From: Bacteroidota bacterium
GTDB lineage: Bacteria; Bacteroidota; Bacteroidia; Chitinophagales; Chitinophagaceae
Direction: 5' to 3'
Length of the DNA: 64,000 nucleotides
NCBI GenBank assembly: GCA_947476145.1
Contig: CANJPH010000003.1
Location: 1-64,000 of the forward strand
The notes under the pieces were generated by a model. The model saw only the letters and a list, made by a program, of their open reading frames with translations. It had not been told where the DNA came from and did no database searches. Positions 54,612-62,759 of the stretch are shown piece by piece (the first letter of the stretch is position 1; every line of letters starts with the position of its first letter). A program made the position numbers and the translations under genes.

Positions 54612-55658
54612 TTAAGCTTTAGATGCTAAAGTAAATCCTATGGTAGTACCAACATTTAAAGTACTTCGAACATGTAAGGTCTCGTTATGTGCTTCAATAA
54701 TATGCTTGCAAATGGCTAATCCAAGTCCGGTACCACCAATTTCTCTACTTCTAGCATCGTCGGTGCGGTAAAACCTTTCAAATAAGCGAGGGATATGTTC
54801 TTCTGCAATACCAATGCCGTCGTCACTCACTTCAATTAATATTTTATCATCCTCTATTTTGTAAACACTCGCAATAATTTGGCCATCAATTTTTCCATAT
54901 TTAGAAGCGTTGGAAATAATATTTACCAATACCTGGTAAATTTTATTTCTATCCGCAAAAACAGATACAGGCGATTCGCTTCCTTTTTTAAATTGAAATT
55001 GAATATTTCTCTTTAACCATTTCACGCTTAAATTATGCACTACTTCAGTAATGAGGTCTTGAATAATAAAAGATGTTTTAAGAATGGGTTCTTTATTAAT
55101 CTCCAAATTGGTAATAATATCCACGTCATTTAATAATCCTACTAGCCTTTGCACATTGGCTTGTGCTTGATTAATAAATTTGTTACCAATTTCTGGCTGC
55201 TCCATAGCACCATCGGCAATGAGTTCCAAGTACCCTTGAATAGCAAAAATGGGTGTCTTTATTTCATGGGATAAATTCTGCAAAAATTCTTTTCTAAAGG
55301 CTTCATTAGATTGAAGTTGCTGTATTTGTAGATTCTGTTGTGTTGCCCATTCCTCCACGTCTTCTCTTACATCATCCATTCCTTTTTGAGGAAGGATATA
55401 TTTTTGATACGCTTCCTCCCTTTTTGTTGCCTTAGTGGAAGAAATAAGTTTGTAAATAAGTTTAATCTTTCTGTAAATAAAATATTCAAGTATTTGAAAT
55501 ACGATGAAGTAAATGACTACAAAACAGGCTAAAAAGTATGCAATTAATAATTTTAGGTCAGCAAATAAAACAAAAACACTTATTCCTATAATACTTGACA
55601 ATAGCAAAGCAGTGAGTGCGGCTAGTTGCTTGGGGGATAAATTTTTTTCTTTAAACAT
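54612..55658 (-). CDS. Membrane histidine kinase, PhoR-like
   Basis: Sensor of a two-component system. 348 residues: two membrane helices (about 13-33 and 37-60) with almost no periplasmic loop, a linker, the dimerisation/phospho-acceptor helix with His131 in LSHEIKTPIFAIQGYLELI, and the ATPase with N-box NIISNASKYG, DDGIGIAEEHIPRLFERF and GGTGLGLAICKHII. It lacks a sensor domain outside the membrane, so it probably senses through the membrane or a partner. Its regulator gene lies 60 bases upstream in the same direction. Confidence 0.93.
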   Translation of the reverse strand: MFKEKNLSPKQLAALTALLLSSIIGISVFVLFADLKLLIAYFLACFVVIYFIVFQILEYFIYRKIKLIYKLISSTKATKREEAYQKYILPQKGMDDVREDVEEWATQQNLQIQQLQSNEAFRKEFLQNLSHEIKTPIFAIQGYLELIADGAMEQPEIGNKFINQAQANVQRLVGLLNDVDIITNLEINKEPILKTSFIIQDLITEVVHNLSVKWLKRNIQFQFKKGSESPVSVFADRNKIYQVLVNIISNASKYGKIDGQIIASVYKIEDDKILIEVSDDGIGIAEEHIPRLFERFYRTDDARSREIGGTGLGLAICKHIIEAHNETLHVRSTLNVGTTIGFTLASKA

Positions 55659-55718
55659 ATACTTGTTAAGTCCTATGGACCTTACGAAGTTAGCTTTTTC
55701 TTACTAATAAAATATTGT

Positions 55719-56402
55719 CTAGTAACTGAATTTGTATCCAACACCCTTCACTGTGGTAATACAGTCGATACCTAATTTTGCCCTTATTTTTCGGATGTGA
55801 ACATCAATGGTTCTGTCTCCTACAATTACATCGTTGCCCCATACCTGAGAAAGAATTTCATTTCTTAAAAATACACGACCAGGCTGCTCGGCTAATAAAA
55901 ATAAAAGTTCAAATTCTTTTTTAGCTAGGTTGTATACCTCGCCTTTTAAAGTTGTTTTATATTGAACCGGATCAATGCTGAGATCTCTGACTTGAATAAC
56001 TTTATTGTCATTCGAAGTAGGAAGAATACGTCTAAACAAGGCAGTAATCCTACTTAATAAAACTTTTGGACTAATGGGTTTATTGATAAAATCATCGCCA
56101 CCTAATTCTAAGCCTTTAATATGAGAGGCTTCGTCGTTGAGTGCTGTTAATAATACTATAAGCGTTTTGTCAAATTGTTTATTGCTTCTTAAAAATTCAC
56201 ATACCTCAAAACCATTTCTTTTTGGCATCATAATATCAAGTATGATACAGTCGGGGGTGTGTTGTTGTGCTTTTTCAATGGCTTCACTACCGTCTTTTGC
56301 AGTAATTACTTCAAAGCCCGCTTTTACTAAATGGAAACTGATAATTTCAATGATATCAGGTTCGTCGTCAGCAATTAGTATTTTGATTGGGTTGGTTTCC
56401 AT
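55719..56402 (-). CDS. OmpR/PhoB-family response regulator
   Basis: 227 residues. Receiver domain (about 6-120) with acidic pocket DDE (12-14), phospho-acceptor Asp56 in CIILDIMMP, VLLTAL and DDFINKPISP with the conserved Lys. The winged-helix DNA-binding domain (about 135-225) has LAKKEFELLFLLAEQPGRVF and DRTIDVHIRKIRAKLG, ending GVGYKF. It is the first gene of the pair with the kinase. Targets are not known; PhoB likeness does not prove a phosphate role. Confidence 0.95.
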   Translation of the reverse strand: METNPIKILIADDEPDIIEIISFHLVKAGFEVITAKDGSEAIEKAQQHTPDCIILDIMMPKRNGFEVCEFLRSNKQFDKTLIVLLTALNDEASHIKGLELGGDDFINKPISPKVLLSRITALFRRILPTSNDNKVIQVRDLSIDPVQYKTTLKGEVYNLAKKEFELLFLLAEQPGRVFLRNEILSQVWGNDVIVGDRTIDVHIRKIRAKLGIDCITTVKGVGYKFSY

Positions 56403-56416
56403 AGGTATTATATCAC

Positions 56417-56424
56417 CAAAAGTA
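56417..56424 (-). promoter_or_regulatory. Bacteroidota -7 box TACTTTTG for the two-component pair
   Basis: Exact TAnnTTTG match on the minus strand, 14 bases before the response-regulator ATG at 56402, implying a very short leader. Confidence 0.5.
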
Positions 56425-56480
56425 AGCCTTAATAAGGATATCTAAATAGCGCCCTAAGGTTATCAAATTGTTAACTAAAA

Positions 56481-57137
56481 TTATTGTTCCTTGAGTATAT
56501 GTAATATATAAGGATTTGCTTTTTTCTCCCGCCCCCAAGTTGTTTCCGGACCATGGCCAGCATAAATAGTCATGCTATCGGGGAGGGGTAAAATTTGTGT
56601 TTTTATACTTTTGATTAAATCCAATGGATTACATCCAGGCAAATCGGTTCGGCCTACGCCGTCTTTAAATATTAAATCTCCTCCAATCATAAAATCCTGT
56701 GCTGCATTATAAAAACAAACACTGCCTGGGGAGTGGCCTGGTGTAAGTAACACTTTGAATTGATCTGTATCAAAGTCAATGATATCATCCTGTGCAATAT
56801 ATTGGACCGGACCTGTATAAGGTTCACAAGGAACACCCCATCTTGTCCCTCCTTCTGGTAAACGGTCAATGACGGGTTGTTCATTTTTATGAAAATGCGC
56901 AGTAAGTCCATATTTTTCACTTACAAAATTATTACCAAAAACATGATCCAAATGGCAATGCGTATTGAGTAATAAAGTGGGAGTTAAATTATTTTCTGAA
57001 ATAAAATTTGCTAAGGCTTCTTGTTCATTTCTTAAATAACATCCTGGATCAACAATAATGGCATTCTTTTGCTCATTGTATAAAACATAAGTATTTTCTT
57101 GAAAGGCATTAAAGCAAAAAGATTGTATTGCGAACAT
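56481..57137 (-). CDS. Glyoxalase II-like metallo-hydrolase
   Basis: 218 residues of the metallo-beta-lactamase fold. Zinc motif NTHCHLDHVFGN (His60, His62, Asp64, His65), then TPGHSPGSVCFY, GGDLIFKDGVGRTDLPG and AGHGPETTWGREKKANPYI. This is the short hydroxyacylglutathione-hydrolase-like form (YcbL type), which lacks the C-terminal substrate domain of true GloB. It acts on a thioester, probably, though the substrate is not known. It lies 30 bases after pyrD and is probably co-transcribed. Confidence 0.9.
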   Translation of the reverse strand: MFAIQSFCFNAFQENTYVLYNEQKNAIIVDPGCYLRNEQEALANFISENNLTPTLLLNTHCHLDHVFGNNFVSEKYGLTAHFHKNEQPVIDRLPEGGTRWGVPCEPYTGPVQYIAQDDIIDFDTDQFKVLLTPGHSPGSVCFYNAAQDFMIGGDLIFKDGVGRTDLPGCNPLDLIKSIKTQILPLPDSMTIYAGHGPETTWGREKKANPYILHILKEQ

Positions 57138-57167
57138 GAAATTGAACGATTTGATGATTCTAAATAA

Positions 57168-58208
57168 TTATTTGTGCATAGACAAATACTGGCAAATATT
57201 TTTCACCATACTAGGTCCTTCATAAATAAAGCCGGTCCAAATTTGAACAAGGCTTGCGCCCTTATCTATTTTGGATTGCGCGTCTGTGCCTGTGAAAATT
57301 CCTCCACTCGCAATAATGGGTAGTCGGTTACCTATTCCTTCATGTAAATAAGAAAGTACTTGGTTTGATTTTTCTAATAAAGGTGCACCACTTAATCCAC
57401 CTGCTCCAATTGCATTTGCCTTCTCGGTGTTGATAGTATTTAGTTGGCTACGATCTATTGTGGTGTTGCTTGAAACGAGTCCGTCTATTTTTACTTCCTG
57501 CGTTAAGGCAATAATGTCATCCAAAGCAGCTGTTTCTAAATCGGGTGCAATTTTTAATAAGATGGGCGTATTGTTTTTATTTAAGTTTTGTAATTCGCTA
57601 AATATTTTCCTAAGTGATTCTTTTTCTTGTAATTCACGAAGACCGGGCGTATTGGGAGAACTTACATTCACTACAAAATAATCTACTACTTGTTCCAGTC
57701 CTTTAAAATTGATGCAATAATCTTTCCAGGCATCGCTATTTTCAGTGACTTTGTTTTTTCCAATATTGCCGCCAATCATTAAGCTCGAATTTGTCTTTTC
57801 TTTTCTAATGGATAATCTCTTTGCAATCGCATCTACTCCGTCATTGTTAAATCCCATTCTATTAATCAACGCTTTTTGACTGGGTAGTCTAAACAATCTT
57901 GGTGCTGGATTTCCTGCTTGTGCTTTTGGGGTGACGGTGCCAATTTCAACAAATCCAAAACCTAATAATTCCAACACTGCTAAATGTTCGGCATTTTTAT
58001 CAAAACCAGCGCCTAATCCAACTGGGTTTGAGAACTGTAATCCAAAAACGGAGGTAGACAAATCAGACTCTTTATATTGAAAACTCCCTGCAAGCAATTG
58101 TTTCCCAAACGGCAAGGCTGCAGCTAGGTGCAAGCCTTTCATGGAAATCGTATGCGCGGTTTCGGGAGGGAGTGCAAAAAGGGTGTTTCTGATAACTGGA
58201 TACAACAT
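57168..58208 (-). CDS. pyrD: Dihydroorotate dehydrogenase (quinone), class 2
   Basis: Fourth step of pyrimidine synthesis, passing electrons to the quinone pool at the inner membrane. 346 residues. An N-terminal amphipathic extension (about 1-45) marks class 2. FMN and orotate sites: NPVGLGAGFDKNAEH, GFVEIGTVTPKAQAGNPAPRLFRL, NRMGFNNDG, NVSSPNTPGLRELQ with the catalytic Ser, and ASGGIFTGTDA. It precedes the glyoxalase II-like gene, transcribed in the same direction. Confidence 0.97.
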   Translation of the reverse strand: MLYPVIRNTLFALPPETAHTISMKGLHLAAALPFGKQLLAGSFQYKESDLSTSVFGLQFSNPVGLGAGFDKNAEHLAVLELLGFGFVEIGTVTPKAQAGNPAPRLFRLPSQKALINRMGFNNDGVDAIAKRLSIRKEKTNSSLMIGGNIGKNKVTENSDAWKDYCINFKGLEQVVDYFVVNVSSPNTPGLRELQEKESLRKIFSELQNLNKNNTPILLKIAPDLETAALDDIIALTQEVKIDGLVSSNTTIDRSQLNTINTEKANAIGAGGLSGAPLLEKSNQVLSYLHEGIGNRLPIIASGGIFTGTDAQSKIDKGASLVQIWTGFIYEGPSMVKNICQYLSMHK

Positions 58209-58309
58209 GCCACGAAATTACGATGAAATATTTAGTTGCATAAACAACTGTTTATAAAAATGACTACATTTAGGGTGAAATTAAGTGTAGATCCAATAAA
58301 TCCAATTGT

Positions 58310-59485
58310 ATGCAAGAAGCTTATATAGTAGCAGGTTTTAGAACTGCCGTGACAAAGAGTAAAAAAGGGGGCTTTCGTTTTATGCGCTCTGACGAGTTAG
58401 CGATTCAGGTAATTCAAGGGTTAATGAAAAGTTTGCCGGCCTTGGATCCCAAATTAGTGGACGATGTAATTGTAGGCAATGCGGTGCCCGAAGCGGAACA
58501 AGGTTTACAATTTGGTAGAATGATTTCAGCAAAAGCATTGGGCATTGAAGTGCCAGGCATTACCATAAATAGATATTGTGCAAGTGGTTTAGAAAGCATT
58601 GCCATGGCCACTGCAAAAATTAGAACGGGTATGGCAGATTGTATTATTGCTGGTGGAACGGAGTCCATGAGTTTGGTACCTACAGCGGGCTGGAAAACAG
58701 TGCCTGCTTATTCTATAGCGGTGGAAGAACCCGATTTTTATTTATCGATGGGCTTAACGGCCGAAGCGGTTGCCAATGAATATAAAATAAGTAGAGAAGA
58801 CCAGGATGCATTTGCATTGGCTTCGCATCAAAAAGCAAAAGCAGCGATTGACAATGGACATTTTAAGAAAGGTATTTTACCCATTGAAGTCACCGAGACT
58901 TATGTAAATGAAAAAAATAAAAGAGCAACAAGAGCTTATATCGTTGATACCGATGACGGAGTCCGCGCTGATACCACCATAGAAGCATTGGCAAAATTAA
59001 AACCTGCTTTTGCCATGAAAGGATCTGTTACTGCGGGTAATTCTTCTCAGACAAGTGATGGGGCAAGTTTTGTATTTGTAATGAGTGAAAAAATGATTAA
59101 CTCCTTAGGCTTAAAGCCTATTGGGCGTTTGGTAAATTGTGCATCGGCAGGCGTACATCCAAGAATTATGGGAATCGGTCCTGTGGCGGCCGTTCCAAAA
59201 GTTTTAAAACAAGCAGGAATGAATTTAGATCAAATAGATTTATTTGAATTAAATGAAGCATTTGCATCACAGTCTTTAGCGGTGATTCGGGAACTAAATT
59301 TAGATACCCATAAAGTAAATATAAATGGGGGCGCCATTGCCTTGGGCCATCCTTTGGGATGCACGGGATCAAAACTTACAGTGCAGATAATCAATGATTT
59401 AGAAAGACTTAATAAGAAATATGGCATTGTGACCGCCTGTGTTGGGGGTGGTCAAGGAATTGCCGGAATTATTGAAAAATTATAA
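58310..59485 (+). CDS. Acetyl-CoA C-acyltransferase (thiolase)
   Basis: Cleaves 3-ketoacyl-CoA in fatty-acid or aromatic degradation, or condenses two acetyl-CoA. 391 residues. Nucleophilic Cys90 is in NRYCASGLESIAMA; the second-half motifs are ELNEAFASQSLAVI, NINGGAIALGHPLGCTGSK with the catalytic His, and TACVGGGQGIAGI with the acid/base Cys. Neighbouring genes do not form a fatty-acid oxidation operon, so degradative versus biosynthetic role is open. A one-mismatch -7 box (TACATTTA) ends 37 bases upstream. Confidence 0.94.
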   Translation: MQEAYIVAGFRTAVTKSKKGGFRFMRSDELAIQVIQGLMKSLPALDPKLVDDVIVGNAVPEAEQGLQFGRMISAKALGIEVPGITINRYCASGLESIAMATAKIRTGMADCIIAGGTESMSLVPTAGWKTVPAYSIAVEEPDFYLSMGLTAEAVANEYKISREDQDAFALASHQKAKAAIDNGHFKKGILPIEVTETYVNEKNKRATRAYIVDTDDGVRADTTIEALAKLKPAFAMKGSVTAGNSSQTSDGASFVFVMSEKMINSLGLKPIGRLVNCASAGVHPRIMGIGPVAAVPKVLKQAGMNLDQIDLFELNEAFASQSLAVIRELNLDTHKVNINGGAIALGHPLGCTGSKLTVQIINDLERLNKKYGIVTACVGGGQGIAGIIEKL

Positions 59486-59537
59486 GGTTTTTTAAGTAGC
59501 TTAGTTACTCATTATTTAAAAAATAAATAAGATTAAC

Positions 59538-62500
59538 ATGCGCATTATTCTTTTAGCTACCATCTTAGCAGTATCCTCTATTTTTTCATTGGAAGCAACA
59601 GCACAAAAGTCAAAAAAAGTGGCAACGACTGTAGAAAGCGTTGAAAAAGTTGACATTAATAAAGTTTTTAAAAATTGGAAGCCAAGAAACGTAGGACCTT
59701 CAAGTATGAGTGGTCGCGTTACCACCATTGATGTGGAAGTAAATAATCCTAATAATATTTGGATTGGCGCTGCATCCGGTGGTGTTTGGAAAACAAATAA
59801 CAGTGGGGTGAGTTGGACACCTGTTTTTGAAGAGCAACCTATTATGAATATTGGTGCTTTAGCAATACAGCAATCTAATCCAAGTGTGGTATGGGTAGGA
59901 ACGGGTGAGGGGAATCCTAGAAACTCAATTAGTATTGGGGAAGGAGTTTACAAAACAATGGATGCGGGTAGAACCTGGAAGCGCATGGGTCTTGAGCAAA
60001 CAAAAAATATTCATAGAGTCATCATTGACCCCAATAATCCAAATACAGTTTATGCTGGAGCGATTGGAAATCCTTATGGACAAAGCAAAGAAAGAGGGGT
60101 GTATAAAACCACCGACGGTGGTGAAACCTGGAATCAAATTTTATATACCAATGATACGACGGGCCCTGGTGATATGATCATGGATCCAACCAATCCAAAT
60201 AAATTACTTGTTGCCATGTGGCATCATTATCGCAATCCTTATCATTTAGAAAGTGGTGGAAAAGGAAGTGGAATTTATATGACTATTGATGGTGGAAAAA
60301 ACTTCATCAAATTGGGCAAAGAGCATGGCTTGCCTGATGGTAATTTAGGAAGAGTGGGTTTGGCCATTAGCAGGTCTAATCCAAACCGTGTTTATGCATT
60401 AGTGGAGTCAACTAAAAGCGGCTTGTATAAAAGTGATGATGGCGGATATTCATGGAAATTAGTGAATGGTCAAAAATCAATTGTTGATAATAGACCTTTT
60501 TATTTCCAGGATATTATTTGCGATCCGTTAGATGAAAATACTTTATGGTACATAAGTCAAACCGTTCAAAAAAGCATTGATGCTGGTAAAACATTTGAAA
60601 CGATTATTCCATACAGTGGTATCCATCCAGATCACCACGCATTTTGGATTCATCCAAAGGATAATAAGTTAATGTTAGATGGAAATGATGGTGGTATTGG
60701 TCTTACCCGTGATGGTGGTAAAACATGGATGTTTGATGAAAAAATACCTGTAGGACAATTTTATCATATTGCAGTAGATAATGAAATACCTTATCATATT
60801 ATGGGAGGCATGCAGGACAATGGATCTTGGAGAGGGCCCGCTTACACATTAACTAAAGGGGGCATCAGAAATTTTGATTGGGATAATTTATGGGGTGGTG
60901 ATGGCTTTGATGTCATGCCAGATCCAGAAGATGCAAATTGGGTATATGCGATGAGTCAGGGAGGTTCAGTGGGTAGATATAATACACAAACAGGACAGTC
61001 GTCTTATATAAAACCTCCTGCTCCAGATGCAAAAACATTACTTCGTTTTAACTGGAATGCGGCCATCGCTCAAGATCCTTTTGATACAAAAACAATTTAT
61101 TTTGGATCTCAATTTTTGCATAAGAGTACTAACAAAGGGGCAGGATGGAAAATTATTTCTCCAGACTTGACGACCAATGATAGTACAAAAATAGATCAAA
61201 CAAATAATGGCGGATTAAGTGTTGATATCACAGGTGCGGAAAATTATTGTACCATTATTTCAATTGCACCTAGTGCATTGAAAAAGGATTTAATTTTTAT
61301 TGGTACGGATGATGGTAAAGTACAAGTAACTGAAAATGGTGGACAAACCTGGACAGACCTTACTAATAATATTGTCGGTTTTCCGAAAGATGCTTGGATT
61401 CCGCAAATAAGAACATCATCTTATAATCCTAATGAAGTTTTTGTAGTCGCTAATAATTACAGACAAGGAGATTTTGCACCTTATATTTTTAGATCCACAG
61501 ATTTAGGTAAAACATGGAGCCGCATGGTAGATGAGAAAAAAGTAACGGGTTATGCTTTAACGGTATTGCAAGATCCAGTGGAGCCTAATTTAGTTTTCGT
61601 TGGAACGGAACAAGGTTTTTATGTAAGCTTAGACAATGGTGTTAGCTATCAACAGTGGAAGAATGGGTATCCTTCTGTGTCCACTTATGACTTTGCCATT
61701 CAAGATAGAGAATCGGATTTAGCCATTGCTACTTTTGGTAGAAGTTTATGGGTATTAGATGATATCAAACCATTGAGAAAGTTAGCAGCGACAAAGGGCG
61801 CAGTAAACAAATTTTTTGTAACGGCTCCTGCAGCTAGTTATAATTTCTCCGTTAAAAATTCACCATACGAGTGGAGTACATGGGGAATGTGGGATGCTCC
61901 AAACAAGCCACTAGGATTACCTATTACTGTTTATACGACCGATAGTACTAAAAAAGCTAAGGTTCAAATTAAGGATAGTAGAGATTCTGTTATTCGTAAT
62001 TTAACTTTTAAAATTGACACAGGATTTAATAGAAATTATTGGGGTTTTGAACAAAAAGGAAATCGTGCTGCTGGCGCACCAAAATCAGGTGGTGGAGGTG
62101 GACGAAGAATGATGGATGAAGAATCTGGTGCAGCTGCTGCCAACGAAGATGACAAAGAAATTACGGGCAGAGATGTGTTGGCTGGCAAATACAAGTTTAT
62201 TGTTAGTGTTGGCAATCAAAAAGATTCTGTTTGGGTAGAAGTAAAAGACGATCCAAGATTACCGAGTAAAAATGAAGTGGTACTTGCACAAGATGCTGCA
62301 TTAGCAAAATTGCAACCAGCAAATGATAAATACAATGCTGCTCTGGATTTAATGGATGATGCAGAACTAATACTCGCTGGTTTAAAGACCGAATGGAAAG
62401 ATAAAAAAGACAAAGGAGTAGACACTTTAAACAAGGCGCATAAAATAATATCCGATAAGCTTAAAGACATGAGGGCTTATATGATGGGTAAGAAGCAAGA

Positions 62501-62750
62501 AAAGCAAGGATATGGAACGGTACCAGTGATTACCCCAATCGGAACCATTAGAAATGCAAGTATGTTAATTGGAGGAAAGAATTCCATTCCTGCTGAACAA
62601 GAACAAGCAGCTATCGAAGCAGCTATTGCCGCTGCAAATGAAATAGCAACTAAAGTAAATGTATTTATTGAAAAGGATTGGGCTGACTTTAGAAAATTAG
62701 TGGAAGCCAATCCAATTAAAAAATTTAAAGAGGTTTCGTTAATTAAATAA
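59538..62750 (+). CDS. Large secreted BNR/VPS10-type beta-propeller protein
   Basis: 1070 residues with a signal peptide (about 1-22). Many BNR/sialidase-like repeats with the Asp-box form SxDxGxTW (VYKTMDAGRTWKRM, VYKTTDGGETWNQI, LYKSDDGGYSWKLV, GLTRDGGKTWMF, VTENGGQTWTDL) make two propellers (about 45-330 and 330-770), as in VPS10/sortilin-like glycosyl hydrolases. A Gly-rich linker (GGGGGRRMMDEE) and a helical C-terminus (about 880-1070) follow. No T9SS sorting domain is visible at the end. Enzymatic activity is not proved. It is followed 9 bases later by a paralogue. Confidence 0.9.
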   Translation: MRIILLATILAVSSIFSLEATAQKSKKVATTVESVEKVDINKVFKNWKPRNVGPSSMSGRVTTIDVEVNNPNNIWIGAASGGVWKTNNSGVSWTPVFEEQPIMNIGALAIQQSNPSVVWVGTGEGNPRNSISIGEGVYKTMDAGRTWKRMGLEQTKNIHRVIIDPNNPNTVYAGAIGNPYGQSKERGVYKTTDGGETWNQILYTNDTTGPGDMIMDPTNPNKLLVAMWHHYRNPYHLESGGKGSGIYMTIDGGKNFIKLGKEHGLPDGNLGRVGLAISRSNPNRVYALVESTKSGLYKSDDGGYSWKLVNGQKSIVDNRPFYFQDIICDPLDENTLWYISQTVQKSIDAGKTFETIIPYSGIHPDHHAFWIHPKDNKLMLDGNDGGIGLTRDGGKTWMFDEKIPVGQFYHIAVDNEIPYHIMGGMQDNGSWRGPAYTLTKGGIRNFDWDNLWGGDGFDVMPDPEDANWVYAMSQGGSVGRYNTQTGQSSYIKPPAPDAKTLLRFNWNAAIAQDPFDTKTIYFGSQFLHKSTNKGAGWKIISPDLTTNDSTKIDQTNNGGLSVDITGAENYCTIISIAPSALKKDLIFIGTDDGKVQVTENGGQTWTDLTNNIVGFPKDAWIPQIRTSSYNPNEVFVVANNYRQGDFAPYIFRSTDLGKTWSRMVDEKKVTGYALTVLQDPVEPNLVFVGTEQGFYVSLDNGVSYQQWKNGYPSVSTYDFAIQDRESDLAIATFGRSLWVLDDIKPLRKLAATKGAVNKFFVTAPAASYNFSVKNSPYEWSTWGMWDAPNKPLGLPITVYTTDSTKKAKVQIKDSRDSVIRNLTFKIDTGFNRNYWGFEQKGNRAAGAPKSGGGGGRRMMDEESGAAAANEDDKEITGRDVLAGKYKFIVSVGNQKDSVWVEVKDDPRLPSKNEVVLAQDAALAKLQPANDKYNAALDLMDDAELILAGLKTEWKDKKDKGVDTLNKAHKIISDKLKDMRAYMMGKKQEKQGYGTVPVITPIGTIRNASMLIGGKNSIPAEQEQAAIEAAIAAANEIATKVNVFIEKDWADFRKLVEANPIKKFKEVSLIK

Positions 62751-62759
62751 TATTCGTTT